This document shows, one piece after another, positions 1 to 10,926 of a stretch of 64,000 nt of DNA. The first letter of the stretch is position 1. Every line of letters begins with the position of its first letter. The translations under genes and the position numbers were made by a program. The stretch is from Gyrodactylus bullatarudis (lineage: Eukaryota; Platyhelminthes; Monogenea; Gyrodactylidea; Gyrodactylidae): contig SSNU01000088.1 of NCBI GenBank assembly GCA_012064415.1, positions 1 through 64,000 of the forward strand, given 5' to 3'. Under the pieces are notes generated by a model. It searched no databases, was not told where the DNA came from, and was given only the letters and a program-made list of their open reading frames with translations.

Positions 1-3000
1 TATTGGCCTAAGGTCGCTGAGGGAAGAATAATTCTTAGATTTGGGGATAGGGGTGATTTTGACAATTAACCAGTCGTCAGGGATGAAACCATTGGAGATA
101 CAGTGGTTGAGGAAATTACATAATAAATATTTATTTATTTTATCTTTTATAACTCAATAAAACCTTACTTTCTAACAAAAAAAATTCCGTTTCAGAATTC
201 AAAAATTATTTTTTTCTGTGAATCCGGAGAAAAATATTGAGTGTTTTGTAAAAATAATAAATTCTCATCTTCATGTCAATTAGGTTTAATAGTTAAGTAG
301 TAGTGGGTAAAATCAATTCATAATGTAATCCCAAAATTGTATAGTCGAACTGTTAAAGAAAGAATCTAAACAATGACTTTTTCTAGTAAGATTCCTCAAA
401 ATTGAAACTAGAAAATCCCCAATTTATGTCACACAACCCAAGGCAATAATTTACACGATTGAGAATGGATAGAATTTTTAATCTGCATAATTGAACAAAG
501 ATTTTAGCTTTACACTTGCCTTTTTATCCTCCCAGGAGTTTAATTCAAATTTGCAATAATAATAGATCCTTTTTTTTCTATGATCAGTAGGGAATTTCTT
601 TAAATTCCTGTTGAATTTGTCTCTAACATTTTAACTGTATAATTTTGACTTTTATAACTTGTTATTTCTATCATCTTTTTACATGGGTCAATTTAAATAA
701 GTAACAAGCCAATCTATAAATTGCAAGGTCAAGAAATCAATTTATAAAAGTCAGTTTAGAAGAAATCACATGTATAATTATCTTGTGCACTTGATAAAAA
801 ATTACTGCATTATCGTTTCAATTCCCGGTTATTCCATATTTTTCTACAAGACTTGCATTGTCAATGAATCTCACTAGATTCCGTCAAGATTTAAATTTTT
901 CAGTGAATAGAACAGTTGGCATCATGGTGAATTTATACAAATGAATCATCTCAGTACTTAACCTGAGCTGTTCAGAGAAAATTTAAAAACTCACCCCATC
1001 CTAGGGACTTGGATAAAATTTCTCAAAGTTACTAGAATCCCTTTTGGAAGAAACAAGTTAAAATCATAAACATTAAGAAACGTATGCAATAGTGCAGCAG
1101 TTATACCTTTTAGGTGTCTATGATTTTAACAGAGATTTCAAGATTTATGTTAAAGATTTTCAGGAATCCAGATAGAGAGGCATACTTTCAACGCAAATTT
1201 CGTGCCAAAATCCCATTTTTTCGAACTTTGAACTGAAAATTTTTATTGATTTAAAAGTAAGAGGTTGGCCAAAAGACGTTTTTTATGATCAAGATTATCG
1301 ATTATACTGAATCTGTTATCATCACCGTTTGAGAGTTGAATTTCGTTTTGTGTTCATTTTCACTACTTAAAAATCAACGATAAATCAAAATCCTTTCGAA
1401 AATTTATTCAGCTTTCTTAATTAATTGTGATCCTGTAAAACAAAATCAAGTTTTGAATTTGTCATTCGAATTGAATCAGATCAAATTTCTGCCATGAAAT
1501 CTTTCTAGATTAAGTTTGGTGTAGTATTTCAATTACTACACCCCAATCATTCCCCGCTTCTCGTCCTTATTTTAATACTCTACTAGTACCTTATGGGTCG
1601 ACTCAAATTCTCGATTATGTCCTGCCATTTGCGAGGTTTCACACTTTTGAGATACTTTCTAGTCAAATACAGTACAAATTAGTTGAAATTAGTATTCTAG
1701 CCAGACAAGTAGGATAAAATCATCTGAAATTCAGATCAATTACACGCCTCCCCCACCTTGTGAAAAATGTTAAAGTCAAATTAGTTAGTTAGGCAAATAA
1801 ATCATGAATTTTATGAGATCCTTCCATAAGCTATACTATATACGGGGTATGTTGGAAAACCAGACATAATTTTTTTTCATTAATTAAGACTCAGTGATTT
1901 TTCATCATGAAATGAAATGTAGTATTTTTAGGAGTATATTATGATTGTGATAACAGAGATTACTTAGCCAGAAAAAAATCAAATTAATGTTCACCATTAG
2001 TATTATTGGTTAGAAGTATTCGGATAGCTTCGTATACGTCCGGAAAAATATGGTCATTTTTCAAATTTCGATTTGGCGCCAATGTGAGAGAGTGATAAGA
2101 CAAGAAAGCCGAATATGCTGAATCTGTTCTAATGCATAACTTCATTATCGTTTGGAAGTCGGATTTTCATTTTTTGATCATTTTCGCTACTTGAAAATTA
2201 ATGAGACAAATCGGAATCCCTCGAAAATTTGTCGGCGATATTTGGCTTTGATGTCTAATCTTGATCCTGAAAATAAATTTCACTCTCCCACATTCAAATT
2301 AACAGAAATTTTCAGCTCAAAGTTCGAAAGAATGGAATTAATTTTTTTTCAGATTTTTTTTCTTCAAAGTGTAAGAGTGAGCAACATGAATAGGATTACA
2401 AAAAACCTTTAACACATTCGTATTCTCGATGAAAAAATTGAGGTTTCAGTAAAAATCATAGATTCTCAACTTTATTGCAACTTTACATACTTTAGAAAAA
2501 ATTTCATCATTTTAATAGGTGATTTTAGAAATTTTGGAAAATTTCATCTTAAATGTATGACTGCTCAACAATTTCTCCCTATAGCAATTTTGTGAATCTC
2601 TCTACTCATATCGAATATCCCTCCTACGATTTCGAATAATAAGTAGGAATGTAAGTTGATTAAAATCAGTCAATTTAAATGAGATGTCATGATACTACCT
2701 GTAAAAGTATCAGGAATTACATGAAAATGCCCAAAGTATTATATCAATTGCCGTGTAATAATTACAGACGAAACTTGATTCTGATTCAAAAGGAAAGCAT
2801 GTCAATAAATGAGTTTACCCCCATGTCTCAAATGAGTGGATTTGATTGAATTACACATTTTCCTAGTGCAAACAAAGTGATAATCTACATTCAATTATTG
2901 CTAGAGAGAAATCAATCAACATTTGATTTGATCAGTCAAGAAAGAGACAATTTCTTCAACTAACTAGGTACCTGTTCTGAGTTCTGAAGCGTAATTAATC

Positions 3001-3006
3001 TCTGTT
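1..3006. other. AT-rich noncoding stretch with foldback remnants
   Basis: No supported gene is seen. Pieces of the foldback family found elsewhere in the window occur near 240-290, 1150-1480 and 2035-2480. They share blocks such as a Phe/Lys-rich pseudo-frame around TTGATTTxAAxGTG, 'GATCCTGAAAAT' and 'CATCAAGAAT'. The open frame at 2152-2412 lies inside such a repeat and is not a gene. Confidence 0.6.
2035..2480. repeat. Foldback-family element, diverged copy
   Basis: The left part (TTTTCAAATTTCGATTTGGC near 2056) and the right part (GATGAAAAAATTGAGG near 2429, then GTAAAAATCATAGATTC) match the two ends of the better preserved elements at 27254-27793 and 42548-43140. Inverted matches run inward from both sides around a centre near 2200. 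It is a nonautonomous DNA element by inference; no transposase is visible. Confidence 0.55.
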
Positions 3007-3321
3007 CTATGCATTCTCTCTTTGAGGGTGGTGGGTAATCAACTTCCTTGCATGCAGCTCCTCATCAGTTGAGACGAGAGACAAAATGGAAACGTAATCA
3101 GGATCTCGTGCGAACACCCTCATGAAATTGATCCCTGGGCAATGTCTATGAATCCAGGCAGTGTCTATTGATTGGCAAATGTCTAAATATTCTTCTAGCC
3201 AGTTTGACGAATATTCTGATTGATTTGGATACATTTCCACTAATTCCCTGTTCGTATTTTCTTGAATATTGGAATATGCACACAATCTGCCTGACAGATT
3301 TTCTTGATTCTCTGAATTCAT
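3007..3321 (-). CDS. Hypothetical 104-aa open frame
   Basis: An uninterrupted ATG-to-stop frame of 104 residues with mixed composition, including several Trp, His and Cys, unlike the Lys/Ile/Phe-rich chance frames nearby. The C-terminal half contains the stretch SLVSTDEELHARKLITHH. No domain or family was recognised, no signal peptide or membrane segment is seen, and no flanking exons could be joined. It could be a lone exon, a transposon scrap or chance; I favour an exon-like fragment only weakly. Confidence 0.22.
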   Translation of the reverse strand: MNSENQENLSGRLCAYSNIQENTNRELVEMYPNQSEYSSNWLEEYLDICQSIDTAWIHRHCPGINFMRVFARDPDYVSILSLVSTDEELHARKLITHHPQRENA

Positions 3322-3554
3322 TATTCTGTATCATTGTTTATAAATGTATTACTTTTCTTATCAATTAGTCCACCAATGAGGATAATATTCATAAGAATTT
3401 ACTTTTCTTATTATTTTACAAAATAAAGTAATCAAAATTCGTAAAATATCTTTAATAAAATTTTCCAAATGAATATCTTTTGACACTAAATATTCTATAA
3501 ATTTATTTTTCTTTTTAAATTGGTAAACACAATCTAAGATATTTGATTTACAGT

Positions 3555-3719
3555 GTTCGTCCCATTGTTGAATATTGTTCTACCATTTTGGAATCTATCG
3601 GCTGTAAATGCTACATCTAATCTTGATCTGATTCAAAAACGATTACTTAGAGCTTTTCGGATTGATCACTCTGATCGAGAGTTCCATCCTAAGATAACAA
3701 AATTTCATCAACAGAATTG
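3555..3719 (+). pseudogene. LINE (non-LTR) reverse-transcriptase C-terminal remnant
   Basis: Read in two frames, this gives VRPIVEYCSTI, then after a one-base shift WNLSAV, SNLDLIQKRLLRAFRI. That is the usual order at the end of the reverse-transcriptase domain of non-LTR retrotransposons (a [V/I]xPIxEYxSxxWN block followed by a LxxIQ[R/K]RxxR block). The frameshift near 3590 and the stop near 3717 mean it is dead. Only about 55 codons remain and no other LINE domain was found around it. Confidence 0.5.
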
Positions 3720-5650
3720 ATATGGTTCGATCTGAAAAAATTCAATGCGAAAATGCTATTTTTGCCATTTTTAAAGCGTAGTTAGAAACTTGTTTCTCGT
3801 ATCAGAAAATAGAAACCCCATCCCTTTTTATAAATTTCGAGCCCTCTATGGCCTTAGGGACCAGGTTATTCTTCGATAAAAAATCATGGAAAGAATTGCA
3901 AACCATCTCGAGGCATAAAAAAAAACTTTCAGGCCATTTTTGATTTAACCAAATCTAAAATCCATGTGGAGCTCTTTCTCTTGGGTCCCATATCATGTTC
4001 AAAAAATTAGAAAAAATCCATTCTATGAATACTGTGACTTTTTGGTTTTAAAGGGCCTAAGAAGGATCCTGTTAATCGTTACTTATGATAACACAATTTC
4101 TGATCAAATTAAAATCGATGTTACGTATTATGTATGACTTTGAACCCTGAGGCCCAAATCAAAAATTAAACGCACTTTTGAAGTTCTTAGAATTCTGTCT
4201 TTCGCCACATAAAATATGCTTTTCAAGACATTTTGGGGCCCTAGTTATTATGGTACGAAAAGGCACCGTAGACTTTCTTAAGAAAAGTTTAAAGTTATAA
4301 GTGACTACTTATTAGTATTGACAAAGACCAAAATAAATTTTAAGATTGCCATTTTAATTTGAATTGTTTGCCCTTTTTCGGCAGTTATACTTATCACATG
4401 TCAAATGTTAGAAACCTGTGTAACTGCAAGGGAAAAAACCAATCGAAATCCATAAGAGATTTTCACCCACCAAAATTTGCCTTTGCAGTAAATGAAGTAT
4501 GTAATCCACCAATAGATGAATTTATTTTAGACACCTGCTTAAGTAATTTTATTCAGATTTCCAACTAAAAAAGTATCTTTTTACTATAATAACTTTCTTA
4601 CAGTTGAGATTGCCAACAAGTGATTTCAATAACTTTCTATAGTGATGAATAAAAATTTAAGTAATAAAATTGCAATCGAAATGTAAACTAATTCCATCCT
4701 TTCTATACAGTTATTAACAAGCATTTATCTATAATTCTGTCTTTTCCAGGGGTCATATAAATACCGATTGGATTTATTTACAATGAGTGAATTTCTGGCT
4801 ATTCTTGGAGTACTTGTATAACATGTATTGTAATTTTCCTTTTATTTTAATTACATGGAATATCCTAATAAAATTATACATCACATGCTTTTTTTGGAAG
4901 GAAATATTATTTTTTTCCCTCTACAACTTACAGTTTAAAATCAATGAAATTATAAGACCTCCAGATGACGTTTCAACGGTTGATCAACATGATTTAATAA
5001 TATCGAAAATGATAAAGATATTTTGAGCCACAGTTCTACGATTTGAAAAAAAACTATTTTTAAGATAAAAATGGCAATTTTTGTAAAAATATTTATTCAA
5101 ACCTAGTTCTACATTGGTATTCTTAGCCATTGGTCATCTAAGAGTTTCTCTTGACGATTCACACCCCTTCTTGAGTAATACGAGAAGTTCATCTAACACA
5201 TCTCTATCACTTTTGTACAATCAGATTAGAGAATAGCACAAAATAAGAGTTTGACCTATGAGTATTGATTAGAAAATTAAAATGAAAATTTAAGATTCTT
5301 ATAGTGCATTGAAAGAGTTTAGTGTAAAGGCTTTAGTAACAAAAAATCGAAATTCTTTTGATGAAATTGGCCAACCTCCTAAGACTGTTGTGACATGTTG
5401 AGGAAATTGGCTGAAAGCAACCGGATATTTTGTAATCATTTTTGTTCAAGTACGGGAGATAGTGAATCCTTTGAAAGGAAATGGCCAAATTATCCAAAGC
5501 TGTTGTTAGATCGTATGAAATTCTACCAGATCTTGTATCAATAAGTATAAATTATAGCTCACCCCTAATAAAAAGAATTTGAATCTTAAGAATTCAATAT
5601 TCAGCAAACACATGTGGAATTACAAGAATTATAGACTTTCAGGAAGATAC
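3720..5650. other. Noncoding, no supported gene
   Basis: Low-complexity AT-rich DNA. Two short frames (near 4480-4560 and 4935-5026) share a [V/I]NE[V/I]xxPPxD pattern, each preceded by a CAG that could be a splice acceptor; they are too short to call genes. Confidence 0.5.
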
Positions 5651-5652
5651 CA

Positions 5653-6267
5653 TCATGGAAGATCATGGTGTAAGGTCTATTCGAGCCTATTATTCAGTAC
5701 AAAACTGCCTATATCCACATTTTGCTTAGTCTATGGTTCAGTTAAGGTTTAGTCTATTCAATGGAGAGTAATCATGTGATAGGATAAAATCAAGATTAAA
5801 ATTGAGAACTGGCCCTTAAATGATTTTTTGGAAAATATAATGCCCAATTTTCTTTAAAATTTGCGAGAGGTAATATGATAAAATGTCTAGAAAATTTCTG
5901 ATGAGTGTTTATACGGGTTCAATATAATCTTCAATAAACTTGTCAAGAACTTCTTGATTTCTACTGGTAACAATTAGCAGGCGAATCTTTCCAATACTTT
6001 TGTCGAAGGCACCAACAATACATTCATCTTCCCAGAATACATCTCTATTATTAGAAATAAAAAGATGCCAGATTATTTCACAAATAAAGATCTCTATTTC
6101 GGGCATACTCATCAGTGTGATACATGCCATATAAATACTAAAATAGAGATCTTTATTTGTGAAATAATCTGGCATCTTCTTATTTCTAATTCACTTATGA
6201 CATCGGTAGCTCAGCTTAAAACCAATGTCTCTAAACATTTATCTCAAATAGACCTTACACCGTGATC
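5653..6267. repeat. Foldback element with inner hairpin
   Basis: An outer inverted repeat of about 25 bp (GATCATGGTGTAAGGTCTAT at 5661, its complement ending at 6267) encloses a second, tighter hairpin. In the inner hairpin, 6051-6099 pairs with 6141-6189 around a 41-base loop, with one or two mismatches over 49 bp. A short exon-like frame lies between the outer left arm and the hairpin. It is most simply a nonautonomous inverted-repeat transposon, with the inner hairpin either part of it or a nested insertion. Confidence 0.6.
5909..6049 (-). pseudogene. Exon-like frame enclosed in the foldback
   Basis: On the minus strand, after a possible acceptor (TAATAATAG), a frame encodes DVFWEDECIVGAFDKSIG and continues to a stop after IEDYIEPV. 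Its amino-acid mix (Trp, Cys, Asp, Glu) looks coding, whereas the ORF upstream of it is just the hairpin arm. No family is recognised. It may be a captured host exon, a terminal exon of a transposon protein, or chance. Confidence 0.25.
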
Positions 6268-7247
6268 CCCCACTTTTAAGAACTCAAATGAATCTGATTT
6301 GCTACGCGCAATAGGAGTGCTAAGCCCAATTTTTTGCTGAACCGTTTTTTTCATATTACAAAGTGATAGAAGATCAACTCTCGGAATTATCTGTTTCTAG
6401 AAATATTATTTCAGATTAATTAAAAATAATTATCTACTTATAAGTAGTTTAAATTGTGAATAAGAATATTTTTAGGTACCTAAAATAACAGTTTTGTGGA
6501 CTTTTTCTTGGGGTCCGTAATATTAGACCTAATTTTTCCTTCTTAAACCAAAAAGTTAACCCTACAATTAAGCTCAATGTTAACTTTTATGATAAATTTT
6601 ATACAGTGATGAAAAAAATTAACCTCCATACATAAAATTTTAGATCATTTTCACTGCGACGTATTTATGCAAGGGAAGTTTCATAGAGGTTTCATAGAGC
6701 AGTAGTCTGAGAGTTAGGTTTTTTTCCTGAGGACGTATGTGATGTGTTTTGAGATTTTGAGCTTGAAATCATAAATTAAACTCAGGTCATGAGTGGTTTG
6801 AGTTGTATGGTCATTGAGAGTAGAGACGGTGGAGAGGGTAGCTAGGAATAGGAGACGAGATTTGTAAAATGAACGTTCATCTGTCTGATATGATACAATG
6901 GAAAAAAATCATTTTCATTCATATTTTCCCACAACTCTTCCAATAGGTAAATGTCATCTTTGTTGCAGTCCATTGTGATGGAGTTTGTCAACTTTTGTGA
7001 ATCCTCTAGTCTCTAAAATTAAATTTACAAAAAAATATCCATGATTGTGATAGCTGCATGGATTTGTTTCCCTCACCACCCACCACATCTCCCTCTGTTT
7101 ATTGTTAAAGTCATAAAAATGTTAATTTTTTTCATTGATCGTTGATCAAATTTTGATTTTCAACATCAGAATTTAAAATAAATAAAAAATTCTATTACAA
7201 GACTTTCATTTGTAAAAATTGATAAAAATGGCTAATCCATAGAAAAT
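6268..7247. other. Noncoding, nothing recognised
   Basis: No gene, RNA or repeat was recognised. The stretch 6690-6900 is richer in G than its surroundings, without a usable open frame. Confidence 0.5.
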
Positions 7248-7374
7248 TTGCCCCTTCTTGTTTTCCAGTAATTTTTCTGATGGACAAAGAGACTAAGGGC
7301 TTTTTAACATCGATGAAATGAAAACGAATCCCTTACGATTCAAAGTAATCTTAGAGAGAAATAAGAGGGGGCAA
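7248..7374. mobile_element. Short MITE, TTGCCCC terminal repeats (copy 1)
   Basis: About 127 bp bounded by inverted ends, TTGCCCCTTCTT on the left and AAGAGGGGGCAA on the right. A second copy at 41473-41619 is about 85-90% identical by eye, so this is a dispersed, nonautonomous element. Neither copy has coding capacity. The superfamily is not assignable, because no clean target duplication was seen. Confidence 0.7.
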
Positions 7375-8080
7375 CTGTTCTCTAATTCAACCATTTTGAT
7401 TATCAGGTACAAAGTTATAGATAAAGAATACAATCTGTGTATTCTTTTGGGTTTTCAAATGCATTAAGGGGATTTTGGTATCTCTGCCATAAAGGGTGCA
7501 GAGTAGTGAGAAGAACACTGAGACCCTCTGGGGAGCGGAAATTGTGAGCATGGTAGTTTTGTTTTGGAATTTTTTTTGGCTAATAGCAAGCGTAGAAATC
7601 TTGCCATTTTGTATTTTTAAATGGAAAGCAGTGCTCTACTCTTCATTCTACACCATTAATGCACCAAGTAAAAAGGATTCCTATGTTTTCTCAACGTTAT
7701 CGTGAAATTGTAATCTATTAAATACATTCTAGTGTTGTATGTCGCTTTTATTTCGTCAGATCGGGTTGTCCCATCAATTATTACCACGGCTGTACCATTA
7801 ATTCTATTGTTTATTTTAATTCTATTGAATATAAAATTTTAGATTGGAGCTTGCTTTATTCATGATAGTTTTGTCTGATAAACTTGGTTTAAAACTTGAC
7901 AATTTTTTCGCCTTTTATAAGGACTTTTTCTTAAAGACTGTCCAATAGTCTATAAATTTCTACATTTTTTCGGTCCTCGCATAAGGCCATAATAAATTGT
8001 ATTTTGTTTGTTAGGGAAATACTGCCGAGCTTCTTCAAAGATGTTTTCAGTTTCAAATGAAAGACTCATTTAGAGGATTT
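7375..8080. other. Noncoding, nothing recognised
   Basis: The open frame at 7496-7705 has no coding character that I can see, and no repeat was matched here. Confidence 0.4.
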
Positions 8081-8140
8081 GGAAGTCAAGTGGATATTTA
8101 GTAATAAAGCTTATATTTCACCGGATCTCATCAGACTATT
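8081..8140. repeat. Terminal-arm fragment of the 40656-41190 element family
   Basis: The sequence around CTTATATTTCACCGGATCTC resembles the arm of the element at 40656-41190 (TTATATTTCGCCGGGTCTC) over about 50 bp. The same arm occurs a third time near 15760-15830. Only one arm was recognised here. Confidence 0.5.
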
Positions 8141-8251
8141 ACATCGGCTAGATATATATAATAAATTCGATTATCAATAGTATCCTCTGATTGGTTACAT
8201 CATTCTAGGGCATAGAAGGGGAGGGTTTAGGTTGGTTTAGAGTATCCATAG

Positions 8252-8404
8252 TTATTGTTTCCTTTTCACGTATCTGTCCATCGTTGGTTGTCCACTTAGA
8301 CTTTTACGATTTCTACCTTTTTTGCCAACTGCGGGTGCAGCCTTCTTTGTAGTGTGGAGACTGTTAATTACGAGCTGAGATTTAATTAAGGTTTTAGAAT
8401 ATTT
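8252..8404 (-). CDS. Short C-terminal-exon-like frame with PIP-box-like tail
   Basis: About 50 codons are open on the minus strand to a TAA at 8252-8254, with a stop just upstream of 8404. It would have to be a terminal exon entered by a splice acceptor, for example ...AAATCTCAG. The end is basic and reads KKGRNRKSLSGQPTMDRYV then KRKQ-stop. QxxMxxYV is close to the PCNA-interacting (PIP) box consensus Qxx[ILM]xx[FY][FY]. A similar tail occurs at 40771-40950. No upstream exons were found, and no specific protein is recognised. Confidence 0.25.
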   Translation of the reverse strand, partial: KYSKTLIKSQLVINSLHTTKKAAPAVGKKGRNRKSLSGQPTMDRYVKRKQ

Positions 8405-8434
8405 TTATTAATAAATAATCGTTTTATTTCGCCC

Positions 8435-8982
8435 TGATAAGAAACCTAAAAATATAGATAATCGATAAAAATATGATCTGGATTTCACGATCAAATCACT
8501 TGTGATTTAATAGACTAATTTTCTTCCCCTGACTATTCATGAAATCTGTACTCTATTAAACTAAACTAGATTCGAGGCTCGAATGAACGTGTACTTGATT
8601 CACACCCCTTCACTATGTGATCCAAAAGCCTGATTTTGATCGGTCGCTCATAAGTAGACCCACATAAAAGTTTCTTTGAATGGAAAATTTTATAATCTCA
8701 TGTAAAATACATCTATACACACTGATGCCTTTAAACTCTCTGATCCCCAAAATAAAGCTTTTTAACATGAGTTAAACGGAAAACTAATTCCTCCATAAAA
8801 GTCTCATGGAGAATTTTCAAATTTTTTGTGGAAATGAAAACGTGCTGTCTTTATATAGTGTAAAAATAATCATATATATATATTTATATTACATGTAGAG
8901 ACAACATCTGTTAAATCTTGATTTTGTGTTCTCTATATAACCGGAATCTCTGATTTTTCATTGTTTTAATTTGAAAATTATG
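8435..8982. other. 3' flank of the GPCR gene
   Basis: AT-rich DNA downstream of the minus-strand GPCR stop. It contains a short (AT)n run near 8870-8890. No clear AATAAA on the minus strand was found close to the stop. Confidence 0.4.
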
Positions 8983-10272
8983 TCACATTTCAATTGGTAT
9001 TTCTGGCAGACGGGCGAGATCAACCCGGGACTTTCTTCTGTTTGTGTTGATCTCGAAAACATTTTGATCGTAGGATGTTGCCTTTTTGAGGAGAAAGTTT
9101 TTCACTCGATGACGCATCGTTCGACTTATTATGATATAGACAATCGGATTGATTGCATAATTTAACAAGTAAATATTATTCAAGACATAATGACCAGTCT
9201 TGTACGTTTCCTCATACAATTTTAGCCGGTCAACAATATAAGGAATGAAGGTTATCAAGAATATAATGGACGAGGAGAATAATAAAAATCCCGTCTTGAT
9301 ATTCTTCATAATGTTGACCTTGAAGGTTTTCCTCTTAAAGAGTTCAAACGATGGGAAACCTCTCTTCTCCATACTGCTACTGTTATGATTACTATTATCG
9401 TCCATAATTGGTTGTTGAGACTCTGAGTATTGTCCGAGGTTGGATTTGCAAGTTGAACTGCAGGTATTTATTTCTATTTTGCTGTTTCTATTTCTCAGTA
9501 GAAAAATAACTGACCAGATTTTCGAGTAAAAGATGAAAACTGTAATGAGATTGGTTAATAGGTAAAAGCACTGGAATGAAACAATTGTATGATAATATCT
9601 ATGCTTGACATAATACAAATCACACGAGCCCAGATTGAGATTATGATAATTATTGTCGATAATCAGGTAAACATAGGCTAAACCAAAGATGACTGATAAA
9701 ACGGCCATTAGAAGGGTTGTCCATTGGACCCGGTTAATGTTGAACTTTTTAAACATTGGATGACATATGAAGAAGTATCTATCAATGGCAATGACCAATG
9801 AAAGAGAACTACTCAGCATAATGAATGTAATCAAGATGAACTTGTAAATGATACAAGTGATCAAGAGAACTTGAGAGTTTCTCCCTAGAAAACTGTTCAA
9901 ATAATCCAGAAATGTGTTTAGGAGAATTTTCAATGGTATTATTATGGCACAAATAACCAAATCAACTGAGGTTTGTAGAAATGTAAGAAACTTTGGTATA
10001 ACATGATTTTCATGATGGGCTAAGGAATCCCGACGGATACATTTGCGCTTTGTAAGTTTCTCCTTGAACGCCAAGTGGCCCAGGAAGCCTTGGTTTACTT
10101 GCTTAGCAAGAGACTTGGTTAAAAATCCATGAATGTCAAGTGACTTTCTCCTTTTGGAGAATAAATTTATAAAAATGTAGAAAACGAGAATATTTGCAAT
10201 TGTCCCGACCACACAGGTCAAAATGAGAAAGACAAGCACCGGGACATCTGATTTGTGTATTGAGTGATCCAT
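8983..10272 (-). CDS. Rhodopsin-family (class A) G-protein-coupled receptor
   Basis: A single-exon, 429-aa seven-helix receptor that would sit in the plasma membrane and signal through heterotrimeric G proteins. TM1 (about 11-33) has the GTIAN asparagine. TM2 (about 95-117) has SVDLV. TM3 ends in an intact DRYFFICHP motif. TM7 has NPIVY followed by a basic helix 8. A Cys at the top of TM3 (LLITCIIY) and one in loop 2 (LGSCDLYY) can form the standard disulfide. TM6 reads FLITFIPY, so the common CWxP tryptophan is absent. The first intracellular loop is unusually long, roughly 55 residues and basic, and the N-terminus has only about 11 residues. The ligand cannot be told from sequence alone; a peptide or orphan receptor is likely. 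It is divergent to the next gene. Confidence 0.85.
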   Translation of the reverse strand: MDHSIHKSDVPVLVFLILTCVVGTIANILVFYIFINLFSKRRKSLDIHGFLTKSLAKQVNQGFLGHLAFKEKLTKRKCIRRDSLAHHENHVIPKFLTFLQTSVDLVICAIIIPLKILLNTFLDYLNSFLGRNSQVLLITCIIYKFILITFIMLSSSLSLVIAIDRYFFICHPMFKKFNINRVQWTTLLMAVLSVIFGLAYVYLIIDNNYHNLNLGSCDLYYVKHRYYHTIVSFQCFYLLTNLITVFIFYSKIWSVIFLLRNRNSKIEINTCSSTCKSNLGQYSESQQPIMDDNSNHNSSSMEKRGFPSFELFKRKTFKVNIMKNIKTGFLLFSSSIIFLITFIPYIVDRLKLYEETYKTGHYVLNNIYLLNYAINPIVYIIISRTMRHRVKNFLLKKATSYDQNVFEINTNRRKSRVDLARLPEIPIEM

Positions 10273-10926
10273 TCAGAATGTAAATCCATCCTTGGGCATG
10301 CTGTTTCAGATTAATTCTATTTTGATGAGGACTAAAATACTAAGTTGATGCTCTATTATATTGCTTTTGGATTTGACAAAACTAAATTTTCATTGGTTGA
10401 TCGAAAAACGAATGATCATGCTGAACGAAAAAATTCTATACATTTACTTTTGAAAGCAAATAGGGTAAACTGTAATTTAATAAAAAAGATCATGTAAATT
10501 CAACTATATCTAGTTGAATGTAGGAGTTTGTTAAACCAAATTTTGATGGAAGCTTATAGATTGGTAGACTTTTAAAACTTTTATTTATGAAATATCTCAT
10601 CACAGTTTGGAATTTGGTCTGATTCTTTAAGCAATTTTTCAAGTGAATTTAATTCTAATTGATCAAGAAGTACAAAAAAATATTTTCTCATGAAATTTTT
10701 CATTACAATAAATTGAATAATTCAATTTGTATTTAAATTTTAACTAAAATTTAAACACTACTTTGAACTTGGCGCAAAAACTTTGAATGAATGGAACTCA
10801 CAAATTTTTAGTTTACCGCCAGGTATCTCAGTAACCAACCTAGCTCAATTTAGAAATTCAGACAGAATTAATCATTCCAAATTGAACTGAATAAAACTGA
10901 GTATTAACGATATTAATTTTTCGGGG
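10273..10926. promoter_or_regulatory. Head-to-head interval, GPCR / CEP350-like gene
   Basis: 654 bp separate the two start codons on opposite strands, so both 5' ends and promoters should lie here or in unannotated 5' exons. The DNA is very AT-rich; no specific box was assigned. Confidence 0.4.

Noticed and set aside
2152..2412. An 86-aa plus-strand open frame
   Set aside because: It lies wholly within a foldback-family repeat and is a by-product of AT-rich sequence.
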